64,000 nt of DNA from Callorhinus ursinus (Eukaryota > Chordata > Mammalia > Carnivora > Otariidae). This document shows, piece by piece, positions 1 to 11,335 of the stretch. The notes beneath the pieces are model-generated. The model saw only the letters and a program-made list of their open reading frames with translations. It ran no database searches and had not been told where the DNA came from. The first letter of the stretch is position 1, and each line of letters opens with the position of its first letter. A program made the translations under genes and the position numbers. The stretch spans positions 6,774,937 through 6,838,936 of the forward strand of contig NW_020312788.1 in NCBI RefSeq assembly GCF_003265705.1. The letters are read 5' to 3'.

Positions 1-774
1 AAAATAAGTGATTATTTCAAAATATGAAATGTAAGTGGTCAGTTTGTGTAGAATACAGTGACAGAAAAAAAAATTAAGAATTGGAAAGAAGGAAAGGCAA
101 AGGGCAAAAAGCTTTATTCAACTGAATCAGCAGAAAGTGGGACTTCTTTAAACTTAAAATCCAGAAAGAGTTTAGTCCAATTTTTCTATTTCTTCTTAAA
201 GCCACAGTTTTCTTTTATCCTGGACGTGGAATGAGCTAATGGACAGGACCTCCCATTTACTTCAATTCCTTGCCTGCACAATTTGCTGCAGAATTACTTT
301 TTCTCACTGAACTCTATCATGTGTTACTGAAAGAAATAAAAAATACTGCCTTATTGGCTGTGGAGAAAGGAAGTAGCATTTTAGAACACAACGCAGAGGT
401 CAGCATTTGTTTGTACCTAAGCTTGGTGTCACCATTCGAGTGGCTTCCAATTGAATGGTTCTATCCCTGTTCAGTTGATAGCCCAATTCACAAAAGAAAA
501 CATCTTATTTCTGATACTCCCCATCTGAGGAGACAGAGGCTGCCATTAATCCATTAGAAAAGCCACTGGCACACCTTGGTATTAACAGAAAAATTCCAAC
601 GTAAACATTGTTTTGTGTAGAGCTGAAAGGCTTAGCAGTGTCAAGTTCTGGTGGCCTGTGTGTTACTGCCCCTCGGGTAGGAGGAGATTCCAAACCTTAA
701 GTTTATATAAGCATCTCTACATTTGTGAAATGTTCTTTTGAAAAAGTTTTGTCAAAAGCATAATTGAACATTAA
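1..774. other. No recognised gene; unassigned non-coding sequence
   Basis: AT-rich sequence with short chance ORFs on both strands (95 and 62 codons), no known protein motif and no splice or promoter context. I recognise no repeat family here. Confidence 0.5.
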
Positions 775-1362
775 ACCCCGATTGTTCTTTTAAAAAAACT
801 TATTTTGGTAAGAACACTTACCATGATATCTACCCTCTTAACAAAATGCTAACTATACAATGCAGTAGTTTTGACTACAGGAACGGTCTTTGTCCAGCAG
901 ACATCTAGAGCTTATTCATCTTGCTTAACTGAAACTTTATTTCTGTTAACTTAGTGACTCCGCATTTCCTCCTCCTCACAGTCCCTGGCAACCACCATTC
1001 CACAGTGTGATTCTGTTAATTTGACTATTTAGGGACCTCATGTGAGTGGAATCACACGGTATTTGTCTTTCTGTGACTTACTTATTTCACTTAGCATAAT
1101 GTCCTCAAGGTTCATCCATGTCATTGCATATTGCAGAGTTTTCTTTTTCTTTAATATGGAATCATATGTCATTATAGGCATATAACACATATTCTTTTTC
1201 CATTCACCTGTCAATGGACATTTAGGTTGTTTCTACATCTTGGCTATTGTGAATAATGCTGCAATGAACATGAAAGTGCTAATGTCTCTTTGAGATTCTG
1301 ACTTCAATTCTCTTGGGTAAACACCCAGATACGGGATTGCTGGATAATATGGTTGTTCTATT
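775..1362 (-). mobile_element. Old L1 (L1M type) fragment, 3'UTR and ORF2 end
   Basis: Read on the plus strand this is the standard antisense L1 end: 'atctaccctcttaac', 'tggcaaccaccattc', 'ttcacttagcataatgtcc', 'ttcatccatgtcat' and 'ggctattgtgaataatgctg'. Substitutions and small gaps point to an old mammalian L1. A SINE fragment follows immediately. No coding capacity remains. Confidence 0.85.
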
Positions 1363-1366
1363 TTTC

Positions 1367-1457
1367 AATGTGGGGCTTGAACTCACAACCCTGAGATCAA
1401 GTTCTGAGCTGAGATCCGGAGTCGGATGCCTAACCGACTGAGCCACCCAGGTACCCC
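1367..1457 (-). mobile_element. CAN-SINE (SINEC) fragment, older type
   Basis: This is the tRNA-Lys-derived head of a CAN-SINE in antisense: 'aactcacaaccctgagatc', then 'ccgactgagccacccaggta'. The 'ctcacaaccctgagatc' variant marks an older subfamily than most copies here. The 3' body and A-tail are missing, and I found no target duplication. Confidence 0.85.
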
Positions 1458-1689
1458 TGCCTTTTCTCTTTCTAATTGTTCTCCATACATTCCTCTTCCT
1501 TGAGATTCACAAGGCCCTGAAAAATTGGGCTCAAAATGATCTCTCTAGTATCATTTATTATATTCCTCACTCTTCCACACTCTACAAATCTGAATACTCT
1601 TCTCTTTTTTTTTTTTTTCTGTTCCTCGAATGTATAGCATTCTTTCTGGCTTCTGAAACTTCCCATTGTTTTTCCTAGGAAAACAGTAA

Positions 1690-1955
1690 TTTCCCCTTTC
1701 CTTAGATAATTCTGATTATAATTTTCAAACTCAGCTTTTCCTTACAAGTCTGGGTTAGGTGCTTACATTTCACTTGTACTTCTCCAAGGGTAGCACTAAC
1801 CACCTTTTATTGTAGTTGTCTTTTTGCATATTTTTAATCTTCTCACAAGATTCAAAGTACCGTGAGAGCAAAGACCAAGTTTATTTTGTTTGCCATCACA
1901 CACTTGGCACATAGTATGTGTTCAATAAAATTTGTTTAGCGGATGCATGGATGTC
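1690..1955 (+). mobile_element. L2 LINE 3' end
   Basis: The end reads 'agcaaagaccaagtttatt', 'cacttggcacatagtatgtg' and 'ttcaataaaatttg', matching the conserved L2 3' end (LINE/CR1 clade). It is a decayed pre-eutherian relic; the 5' boundary is uncertain. Confidence 0.7.
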
Positions 1956-2119
1956 TGCTACCACTAGACGGTAACTAAAAGAACTGAATAGCACTTACTG
2001 AAATAAGCTGACTTTGTGAAAATAGTTTCAACTTTTAGGATTTTATACTTGATGGTGGAAGACATGATTTTTGTGTCCTTTTATTGAAAACAACATATTA
2101 ATAACAGGGATAATAACTA

Positions 2120-2340
2120 CTACTAACTTCGTTGAGTTTCAATCATGACTAGGTACCATATTAAGAGCTTTATTACATTCTTCCATCCAACCCTTATAAC
2201 AGCTCAACAAAATGGGTATTATATTTCCCATGTTACAGATGAGAACACTAAAACTCAGAAGTAACTTATGGCAAGTAACAATAGAAAAAGTCAGAATCTG
2301 AATCCAGATCTACTTTCAAAGGTTGTCCTAATGTCACTAA
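2120..2340 (-). mobile_element. MIR SINE
   Basis: Antisense MIR: 'aggtaccatattaagagc', 'ttacagatgagaacactaa', and a degenerate 'gtcagaatctgaatccag'. These match the MIR core and tRNA-derived part with many substitutions. Confidence 0.75.
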
Positions 2341-2759
2341 ACTAAATAGCTTATTCAGAGAGATTCAGGGAGAAACTTACACTTCCAACATTTGCTTAGT
2401 TTCTCTTTACTTGTAAAGTATGATACAGATAATTACATGAGAGAAAGTTCACTAAATACGTGACTGAATAAAAAGTACTCTTTTCTCTCTGACACTGTCT
2501 GCTTAGAACTGTACCTAACAAACAGCCTTAGATGTAGATATATATCTAACTGTTAGGAGTCTTAATTAATACTTGACCTTCTTCACTTACTCACATATTA
2601 CAATATCCAATTTCCAGCTTTTCAGGATCTATCATCATTTCTACTTAATGACTATCATTACTTTGTTGCAGGGCTTTGGGATATCATCATCTTTACCATA
2701 AATATCGTTGTCGGGGCGTCACGATAAAAATAACAACTAATACTGTGAGTAATCATTCC

Positions 2760-2935
2760 ATGTCCAATTTTGTGGGGTAGTGACTATGATTATCACCATT
2801 TTATATTGTCCCACTGGCATTGGTAAGGACGCAGGGCTTATCAAGTGAAGGTGCTAATAAGTGGCAGAACAGCAACACGAATCCAAGCTGTCTGACTCCA
2901 GAGGTAGCGATCTTTAAGCGTCAGTGCTTCTTGCT
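2760..2935 (-). mobile_element. Probable MIR fragment
   Basis: 'atgattatcaccattttat' followed by 'aagtggcagaacagcaacac' and 'gtctgactccagaggtagc' resembles the antisense MIR layout with the middle lost. A 110-codon chance ORF starts inside it and has no protein similarity I recognise. Confidence 0.5.
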
Positions 2936-4286
2936 GAGCAAAAAGCAAGAACAAATTTCCTGCTCTGTCTGCCTTCTGTCCCCTTATGCGGGTCAAATAG
3001 AGAGGAAATCTCTATTTGTTAAATATAAACATGTGATCTGTTATTTCAGAGCACCTCCCAAATGGGGAGATTCGTGCAACATTTCTAAGGACTCCCAGAA
3101 ACATCTATGCAGAACCCAAGAGGTTTCTTATCTGAAGTTGAATTCTAAATAACTTTTAACTTAATTTTAATTCCTTCAGGAAAGACACATTAGGCTTTAC
3201 CTGTTCCTTTTTACATATGTTTTACCCAAATAGTATTTAAATAACTGCATAATAGAATACAAACCTTATGTTTCAAATTAGTGGTATATTTCTAGTATTT
3301 AACAACAAAACCTCCCAGTGAATTAATCACAAAGTTCCTCACATCTGGATTCATTGCCATGATTTGGTGGTAGCTTTTGATCCGACTTGAGAGGGTGTAG
3401 GTAATATGTGATAAATTGCTTAGCAAATTAGAAATTAGGACCTTTGACCTGTTGAATTAAGCTAGGGCACCTGTAAATTGAAGAGAGGTAGTTTTCGACA
3501 TGCAAGGCAAGAAACTAAATACTCAGTGACAGGTATAACTTCTTCTTTACCATTATGTCTGGAAATGCAGGATGTTGCCTTAATGGGCTTTGCTGCTTGG
3601 AGATTAGACACGCGAGGCAAAATACTGAGCTCACACTTGTTTGGCAGACTTCTTGATATTTACAAAAATATTTTTGGATGCTGCCTTCTAACCAGAGTCA
3701 TCATTGTTTTAGCAATTTGCCAACTTTCTGAATGTCTTTAAGATTTGGGGCTTGCCAGAAAAATGCCATGGAGAAAATGTAAAATCCTATCGGCTCACAA
3801 ATATCATTTTGGTCTGATCAAGTATGAAAAAAAATCATTAAAAATATTCTGAGATGACTTCATGTGACTGTTTGACCATAATCATAAATGCTGAGGTTTT
3901 GGACTGTCTTATAGACTTCTGCTTTGAAATTACTTTTATTACTAAAAATGGAAAGTAGTGTCATGTGAGAACCTGAATGGAGAAACTGTGGTTTAAAAAC
4001 TATATTAACAAACATCATCACCATTAACAAAGTGGTCAAGGGCAGCTCAAAATATAGAGTTTCATAAAATCCCACAAAAGAAATAAAGTTTCCAGATATT
4101 TTGTAGATACCGATGTTAGATGGAGAAAAGAGATGTTCTCCTATAGATCAGTGCCTAGTCAAGCAAGTTCTCAGCTAACTTGGTGCTATCTCTGGTCTCC
4201 AGTAACCATTCTTCTCAGAGAATGTTAATGACAGGACCATGCATGAACATTGTGTGGAGATCTGGAAATTAAATAGCAACATCTGG
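2936..4286. other. No recognised gene; unassigned sequence
   Basis: AT-rich, with scattered short ORFs (87 codons at 3478, 71 codons minus at 3860) and no recognisable domains. I see no clear repeat. Confidence 0.5.
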
Positions 4287-4308
4287 GTTACTAGTTTCTC
4301 TCTCTCTC

Positions 4309-4491
4309 TTTTTAAAGATTTTATTTATTTATTTGAAAGAGAGAGAGAGAGAACAAGTGGGGGAAAGGACAGAGGGAGAAGCAGACCCTCCGCTGAGCAG
4401 AGAGCCAAATGCGGGGCTGGATCCCAGGACCCCGAGATCATGGCCTGAGCCAAAGGCAGTCACTTAACTGACTGAGCCACCCAGGTGCCCC
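4309..4491 (-). mobile_element. CAN-SINE, full length
   Basis: Antisense SINEC with (GA)n next to the T-rich tail, 'gggagaagcagaccctccgc', and head 'gactgagccacccaggtgcc'. The TSD 'gttactagtttctc' (4287-4300) recurs as 'gttattagtttctc' (4493-4506), one mismatch. It belongs to the middle-age subfamily with 'gcagactccccgctgagcag'-like body. Confidence 0.95.
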
Positions 4492-4509
4492 AGTTATTAG
4501 TTTCTCAAG

Positions 4510-5090
4510 GTAGGATGATCAGTAGTCCTTGGAGAAAGACAGCTTTACATACCACCTTTGATTGTGCAGTCTTGAATTGCTCATCTGTAAAGTGCTTTTG
4601 TTGACTGAAGGATCTGTGAGTCAGAATGAACAAAGACATATTCACATTATAGCAGATATGTGGACACACACTTCAGTCTAAGTGTCAAAGCTCAGCAGAT
4701 ATTTTTATAAAAGGAATCTCGCTTGCCAAGAGTGACACTTGAAAACTAGCTTCACTTAGCATGTCTGAGTCTCATGAAGATTACATAGCAGCCCAAACAC
4801 TATCAGAGGCATAAGAAGAAATAAATAAGCACCTTATCACTCAGTGATTTCACCTTAATTTTCTTCTGACTGATAGAATAAATGTTAAATAACATAGGGT
4901 GTCGGTTGAGCATATGTGTCAGCCAATAATTAATGTACATTTTATTTATAAAGGGATTTGTTAAAATACGCCCCTATCAATCTAATTACTAATAATCGTT
5001 CTAAGATTGTTTCTGTATATATAATGGAGGTGGCAGTTACTTGGATGTGCCTAAATTTTCCAACTTTCTGAGTTATGTCTTTCTTTCATA
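4510..5090. other. No recognised gene; unassigned sequence
   Basis: Sequence between two SINEs with no ORF above background and no repeat that I recognise. Confidence 0.45.
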
Positions 5091-5106
5091 TATAATACAA
5101 ATTCTT

Positions 5107-5310
5107 TTTTTTAAGATTTATTTATTTATTTGAGAGAGAGTGTGTGTGGCAGGGGGCAGGGCAGAGGGAGAGGGAGAGAGAGAGAATCTCAAGCAGACTA
5201 CACACTGAGGGTGGAGGCCAATGCGGAGCTTTATCTCACAACCCATAGATCATGAGCTGGGCCCAAGTCAAGATTTGGACACTTAACTGACTGAGCTACC
5301 CAGGTGCCCC
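5107..5310 (-). mobile_element. CAN-SINE, older subfamily
   Basis: Antisense SINEC with the older body ('gagaatctcaagcagacta', 'tctcacaacccatagatcat', 'caagatttggacacttaact'). The TSD 'tataatacaaattctt' is a perfect 16-bp match at 5091-5106 and 5311-5326. Confidence 0.96.
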
Positions 5311-5383
5311 TATAATACAAATTCTTAATTTCTCATCCTATGCATACAGAAAACTTACTCATTACTTCCCATTAATGATTTCT

Positions 5384-5586
5384 TTTTTTAAAAGATTTTT
5401 TTATTTATCTATTTGACAGAGAGAGAGAGACACAACGAGAGCAGGAACACAAGCAGGGGGAGTGGGAGAGGGAGAAGCAGGCTTCCCATGGAGCAGGGAG
5501 CCCGATGCGGGGCTCGGTCCCAGGACCCTGGGATCATGACGTGAGCCAAAGGCAGACCCTTAATGACTGAGCCACCCAGGTGCCCC
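5384..5586 (-). mobile_element. CAN-SINE, younger arctoid-like subfamily
   Basis: Antisense SINEC of the 'acacaagcagggggagtggg' form with 'agcaggcttcccatggagc' and head 'tgagccacccaggtgcccc'. The TSD 'ccattaatgatttct' (5369-5383) recurs as 'ccattaatgatctct' (5587-5601). Its 107-codon shadow ORF is SINE sequence read through, not a gene. Confidence 0.95.
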
Positions 5587-5601
5587 CCATTAATGATCTC
5601 T

Positions 5602-6269
5602 AAAAGCAGGGATTTTCTGAGTCTTAGTTTCCCAGTCACCTCTTGCTCTGACTTCTCACGTCCACGTATTCTTGATGTTACGTGGATCTCACCTCCTGCA
5701 GCTGCTCTTCTCCCCATTAGGGGCTCATCCAAAAGTATATCACAGACTCTTGTAATTTCCTAAATCAGTTAGGAAAAATGAGACTATACAAGGATGAGAG
5801 TTTTCCTCAATGTCTGGGTATATTGGAGGGTACAGTCATAGTACAATACCAGAAATGATTGGACATTGAATTCTAGACACCCCTGTCCTTAAAAATGCCT
5901 CAGATTTTCCTGCAGAGTTAACTGCTTTCTCTCTGTAGACAACCTTAGTCACCTACACAGCTCCTGCAACTAATTTGATCATCTGTCCTTTTAAACAACC
6001 CTGCCAAACATATTGGTCAGTTGACAGAACAAGCAGGACTCAAGAAGAGATAAGGAAATACATTTTTTTCTCTGCTCCCATTGCCACCCACCCCTCACCC
6101 CCAATGCTCACTCAAGCCCTATGTCCTTATTCTTCCTTCTTCCCTGAGTAAAATCTGGTAAAGATCCCATGACTTCTGGTCCCTTTTCTATCATAACCAT
6201 CTTTAAATTGCAAAAAGAACAGACTTAGTTCAGAGATTAGAATGCTCTGTGCTCTTAACAGTCAATACT
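5602..6269. other. No recognised gene; unassigned sequence
   Basis: Short chance ORFs only. It includes a C-rich patch ('cacccacccctcaccccc' near 6086). No repeat recognised. Confidence 0.45.
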
Positions 6270-6282
6270 TTGAAACTCGTTT

Positions 6283-6485
6283 TATTTTATTTATTTAAGA
6301 TTTTATTTATTTATTTGACAGAGAGAGACACAGGGAGAGAGGGAACACAAGCAGGGGGCAATGGGAGAGGGAGAAGCAGGCTTCCCGCGGAGCAGGGAGC
6401 CCGATGCAGGGCTCGATCCCAGGACCCTGGGATCATGAACTGAGCCGAACGTAGACGCTTAACTACCGAGCCATCCAGGCGCCCC
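6283..6485 (-). mobile_element. CAN-SINE, younger subfamily
   Basis: Antisense SINEC ('gcaggcttcccgcggagcag', 'gatcccaggaccctgggatc', head 'ccgagccatccaggcgcccc'). The TSD 'ttgaaactcgttt' (6270-6282) recurs as 'ttgaaactcaattt' (6486-6499). Confidence 0.95.
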
Positions 6486-6499
6486 TTGAAACTCAATTT

Positions 6500-7719
6500 A
6501 AATTAAAGCTTCTCCCTGAAGCCCAGTTGGGGGTCTACTGAGGGCAGAACTCCTGAAGCATCATCTCTACTTGGCTTCACACCTCACTGCCCTCCACAGT
6601 GAAGAGCTTTGGTCCCTTCAGTATTGCAAGTGGAGGGAGAGAGAGGACAGGTAAAGGGCAGGGAAATTGGCCTTGACTGGAACCCAGATAATTTGGTATT
6701 AGTTTCATCTAGGACAGCACATGTTTTAAATTTGAGCCATTTATTTTCTTTTGAGTTGTATTCACGAATTCTTTGGAGGATCCTTTAGTTGTGGAGACTT
6801 CTAACCTATATTCTTTTAATTCAGGCAAAGAATTCATCTAGCTTAGTATTTCCCTACAGGTCCCTAATTTCCTGCGGTCCATTCTCCATGGACTGTCTCT
6901 CATAAAGTGCCACACCTGGGAAAAGTGCATTTAAGTTGATCTTAAGATATCTGTCCCCCCGGTGCTCCCTTGCAGCATTGGGAAACACCCAACCATCCAT
7001 GTATTTCAGATGTTCCTTACAGAACTATGTCTCCTTGCTACCATCCGAAGCCAGCCAGCCACTATCACTCACCTTTAGGAAAGTTTTTCAGAGGCAGGTC
7101 CTGAAACATTAGTTAAGCTACGTAAAGAGTGATCTTGAGACCTTTCTCACATAGCTTAGGGTACGGTGGAAGTCCCCTCTTATTCACCACGACAAGAGAA
7201 GTCGAAGGAATGCACGGCAACTCTCTTCAAAGAAACCCCACCTTCAATTTCCAGTCTCATTCTTCCAGCTGGCCCAACATTAGTTGAAGATTGGAGGCAG
7301 GGGTTTAGCAAAGCATGGCAGTGTTTGCTCACAACCACCTCCTTTGGAGGCCATGCCTAGGAATGTAGATGCTCATTTTGAAATGTAAGTTTGGGGGCCA
7401 CCTGTTCTTGAGCCTCAGCCAAAAGTAAGACTAATATTGTTCATTTACATCTTGTTACATGAAAAATAAAACCTCATTTACTCCCTAAGAAGACGCGATA
7501 GTCATACTTTGAAATTAAGAAAGAAAAACCTCTCAGCTGTAATAAATGGTGGTTCTTCTAAAGACATTGTTATTATGCTATGTACTGCCCTTGGATTAAA
7601 GGTGTAAGTAAAATCAGCTAAAGTTTCCTGGTATCTCCAGAGGCCTCTGGTGTACATAGAGAATAAAATATAAACTAAGTATAAATATTTTCTGAACTCT
7701 TTGGTTTTACTATTCAGTA
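6500..7719. other. No recognised gene; unassigned sequence
   Basis: Chance ORFs up to 64 codons. There is no domain signal or clear repeat. Confidence 0.45.
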
Positions 7720-7735
7720 AAAAAGGAAGTAAGTG

Positions 7736-8132
7736 TTAACCCCCACCCCTCTAAAACCCTCAATTTGTTTCCTGGAGTCCATAGTCTCTCATGGTTCGTC
7801 TCCCCCTCTGATTTCCCCTCCTTCATTTTTCCCTTCCTTCCCCTAATGTCCTCCGTGCTATTCTTTATGTTCCACAAATAAGTGAAACCATATGATAATT
7901 GACTTTCTCTGCTCGACTTATTTCACTTAGCATAATCTCCTCCAGTCCCATCCATGTTGATGCAAAAGTTGGGTATTCATCCTTTCTGATGGCTGAGTCA
8001 TATTCCATTGTATATACGGATCACATCTTCATTATCCATTTGTCTGTTGAAGGGCATCTCGGCTCTTTCCACAGTTTGGTGACTAACATGACATAATAAA
8101 AATAAATAATTAATTAATTAAATAAAATTTTT
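7736..8132 (-). mobile_element. Antisense L1 3'UTR/ORF2-end fragment with plus-strand A-rich tail
   Basis: The body is the antisense carnivore L1 end ('aaccctcaatttgtttcctg', 'tcatggttcgtctccccct', 'ttcacttagcataat', 'atattccattgtatatac'), ending after 'ccacagtttggtgac'. It lacks the T-rich 3' edge expected of a minus-strand L1. Instead an A/T-rich tail (about 8094-8137) lies on the plus-strand side. The block is flanked by AAAAAGGAAGTAAGTG (7720-7735) and AAAAAGGAAATAAGTG (8133-8148), one mismatch. Confidence 0.85.
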
Positions 8133-8148
8133 AAAAAGGAAATAAGTG

Positions 8149-8869
8149 CTAGAGTAGGCGTGGGGAGGAAGGCAGAATATGGTGGAGTTGGAGGTTTTTT
8201 TCTTCCCCATTCTTTGGGAGAACAGTTATTTCAGACACAAAGATGGCTATCAGAAATAAAAATTCAATGAAACATCTATAAAATTGGAATAGTAGTAATA
8301 ATATTTCCTCTTAGGGTAAGTTGTCAGAATGTAAATAGTATCTCATGTAAGTACCTATTAAATGTTAGGAATTATTATCATTATCATCATTAAAGCCATT
8401 ATTGCCGTGCGTCCCCAAGTATCCAGAACAGTGTTCGAAGTGTGAAAGGACATAATAGCTGTTGAATAAATGGATGAATGACTTTGCAGAGTAGTATTGC
8501 TGTCCCAAGTGTTCAAAACAACTATTCTAAAGGACATGTTTTTATTCAAATGTTGCTAGATTGTGCTTTTTGGAGGTGAGAATTATCTTCCTTCTTCATT
8601 GCTGTATTCCCATGCCTGACGTACGGTCTTCCATGCGCTAATGCTCAATATATAAACATTTTGAAGAAATAGGACACATCTTTAGACGTTTCATATTTAA
8701 AATCAGATTTGGTCATTTTGCAGAAAATAGTAAGTTAGTACTAGAATCATGGTTATTGGAAGTTCTTTCAGTTCTTGCTACTATTTTTAAGAATTGTGAA
8801 AAGATCAAACCTACTGAAATATTAAAATTTTATAAAACTAAAAACTATGTATACAAGTGAAGGTCCTTA
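8149..8869. mobile_element. Probable decayed L2/MIR tails in unassigned sequence
   Basis: Near 8405-8480 'cagaacagtgttcgaagtg' and 'tgttgaataaatggatgaatg', and near 8580-8665 'gctgtattcccatgcc' and 'aatgctcaatatataaac', resemble L2 3' ends on the plus strand. They are too decayed to bound. The rest is unassigned. Confidence 0.4.
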
Positions 8870-9360
8870 AGGCTGCCTCCTCAAATTCATTCTCTTCTTT
8901 TTCCAGAGAAAAATCATTGTTTTGAGTTAGCTGTTTATCGTGTATGAATTAATAAACAATATATCGTGCCCTTCATGTTTTTAAGTATTATATGATTGTA
9001 TTCGTTGTGGTTGCATGTTTCTGCAGCTTGCTTTTTTTGAGCAACATTACAGTTTTGAGTTTTAATTAAAGTGATACATGTGGTATCTAGTCCATGTCAA
9101 CTGCTATATAATATTCCATTGAATAAATAAAGGAGAAAAAATGTTTACTGGTTTTCCTATTGATGTATGTCCAAGTTACTAACAAATTCTGCTTTTATTA
9201 ATAATTCTGCAACAAGCATGCATTAAACGTTCCCATATGTACTGCAGCTTCTCTTTGATACCGGCTGAGAGGTGAAAGCACTGAATCAACAACCCTACTG
9301 GTTAGTTTCCACTGGTCTCTAAACCGGTTGACTCTGTATTCTGAAAAGCAGTAAATAAGT
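8870..9360 (-). mobile_element. Old L1M remnant, part 1
   Basis: Antisense L1 hallmarks are strongly diverged: 'actgctatataatattccatt', 'aataattctgcaacaagcatg' and 'tttactggttttcctattg'. The remnant appears to resume after the SINE at 9371-9568. Confidence 0.6.
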
Positions 9361-9370
9361 AAGAGGTCCT

Positions 9371-9568
9371 GGGATGCCTGGGTGCTTCAGATGGTTAAGC
9401 ATCTGCCTTCAGCTCGGGTTGTGATCCCAGGGTCCTGGGACTGAGCCCCGCATCGGGCTCCCTGCTCGGCGGGAAGCCTGCTTCTCCCTCTCCCACTCCC
9501 CGTGCTTGTGCTCTCTCTCTTGCTGTGACAAATAAATAAATAAAATCTTTTAAAAAAATAACTCTTTA
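9371..9568 (+). mobile_element. CAN-SINE inserted in an old L1
   Basis: Plus-strand SINEC: head 'gcctgggtgcttcagatgg', 'gtgatcccagggtcctggga', 'cttctccctctcccactccc', tail '(aaataaat)n aatctttt'. The TSD 'aagaggtcct' (9361-9370) recurs as 'aagaggtctt' (9569-9578). Confidence 0.93.
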
Positions 9569-9578
9569 AAGAGGTCTT

Positions 9579-9830
9579 TTCCCCCCAAATCCTCTTCGAT
9601 ATATGATATTATTGAACCTAAATATTTTTGCCTGTGATGAATGTGTTTTTATTGTAGTTATTATAGTTTTATTATATTATTGTCTGTGTGAATTTATGTG
9701 CATTTCCTTGTTAACTAATGAGATTAAGCTTGTTAATCAGCAATCTAATGATCTGATTTTTTAATAGGATAATTTAATGTTTTTATAAGATTTTAGACTT
9801 ATTTCTACCATATAATTTTGTGTTTACTAC
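9579..9830 (-). mobile_element. Old L1M remnant, part 2
   Basis: 'ttatgtgcatttccttgttaa' followed by 'ctaatgagattaagc' is the antisense ORF2-end signature ('tttgcatttccctgat...tgaggttgagc' in typical L1s). It continues the remnant on the other side of the SINE. Confidence 0.55.
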
Positions 9831-10389
9831 TCCTTTGATTCCTTTTTTTTTTACATCTTTTGTGGAATTCACAGATTTTCATAATCCTCTCTTTTTTATT
9901 CACCTACTTATTCGGAAGCCCTACATGACATTTCATTTTTTTTTCTTAAGTTTTAATATACATATAAACTTTAACCTTTCTCGAGAAAGTAAAAATTATT
10001 TAGTATATCTATTCTTCTTCTGCATATAACACAGAACTTGACATACTTTATGAATCGAACACCCAACAGTCCAATCTTGGTCTAATGTTTCGAAATTTGA
10101 TTTTGTCTCTAAAACGTACACAGTGCTAAATTGACCAACATTTTATGAGTCTCTGTTTCCTGAGATCAACTGTGAACCTATATGGCATGGGACATGGTTA
10201 CAGGGAAAGATGAAGCACAGGGAACAACAATGCCATCCTCTCTAGCTGGTATCAGCTCTTTTATTTATTTATTTTATTTTTAAAATTATTTATTTATTTA
10301 TTTAGTTTAGCACATGGAACCTATTGCTCCTTCATCTTCTGTCTTCTGCTTTTACTGATGACACCCATGCTATAGTCTAATAATTATTA
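9831..10389. other. T-rich unassigned sequence with an AT-rich low-complexity patch
   Basis: Low-complexity (TTTA)n-like DNA lies at about 10258-10312, possibly a relic SINE tail. The 69-codon ORF at 9820 is F-rich chance sequence. Confidence 0.45.
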
Positions 10390-11335
10390 TTGTTGTTCGG
10401 ATTATCTCTCTTTTCTTCTTGATGGTTTTTAAGATTTTCTCTTTACCATCATTGTTCTGCAGATTAACTACAACATTTCCAAATGTAGATTCATATTATT
10501 TAGCCTGCTTGGTATTCATGGTATATTCCCAATGTCGCATTATTTTTTCAACGCTGGAAAATTATTATAAGTACAGCTTCAAAAATGCAACTGTATTGTT
10601 TCTTTCACTCTCATGTAGAACTCCATTGGTATCATGGGGTATCAGTTGGAGCTTTTCAGTTTATGCTTCATATTTCATATAAGTGCTCTTTCTATCTCGT
10701 TCTCTCAGGCTAGGTTCTGCATAAATATCTTAGGGGAATATTTTAATTCACTAATTTTCTTTTCGTATGTGTCCGGTCACCGCATATACCTGCTATGGAT
10801 TGCCCCCCACTCCCACCCTGTGACTCTAATTCTTACTTTCAAGACTTTGATTTGGTTCATTTTCTTACCAGATATTATACCATGTCTGCCTTTTTTGTTA
10901 CTTAATTTCTCGCTCTTTTTAAAATGAAACTTGTTTCCTTCATCTCTCAGAGCAAATTAATCATATTTATGTTAAACTACTTGTCAGACAATTCCATAAA
11001 TATATTATCTTTTCCAGCAATGCTTTCCCAACATTAATGTCTATGTGAGTTGCCCAGTAGTTTTGGTAAAACGTGGATTTTGATTTAGCAGGTCTCAAGT
11101 GAGGCCTGAGACTCTGCATTTCTGACAAGCTCCCAGGTGATGCTGATGTTTCTGGTGCAAGGATCTATTGTTTGGTATCTTTTACTGTCTTTTTTAGCCT
11201 CAGATGCTTTCATGTTCTGGGGATGTTTGTCTTCAGGCTTGTTTTTTGAATGGAAACTAGTTAATTTTGACCCCTTGTTTTCTTCCTCAAGCAACTTGTA
11301 CTCATCTCGCCTGCCTCCCTTTCTGGTGGGTTTCT
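10390..11335 (-). mobile_element. L1M/HAL1-like 5'-region remnant
   Basis: Antisense text such as 'ggtttttaagattttctct', 'aactccattggtatcatgg', 'tctcgttctctcaggctag' and 'ttcactaattttcttttcg' resembles the 5'/ORF1 part of old L1 or HAL1 elements. A MER5A fragment interrupts it at 11079-11165. Short ORFs here (87 and 97 codons) are on the wrong strand and are not genes. Confidence 0.5.
11079..11165 (+). mobile_element. MER5A-type hAT DNA transposon fragment
   Basis: 'cctgagactctgcatttctg' followed by 'acaagctcccaggtgatgc' and 'tgatgtttctggtgcaagg' is the central-to-3' part of MER5A, a non-autonomous hAT-Charlie element. Confidence 0.85.

Noticed and set aside
2820..3152. A 110-residue ORF
   Set aside because: It starts in a probable MIR fragment and has no recognisable motif or splice context.
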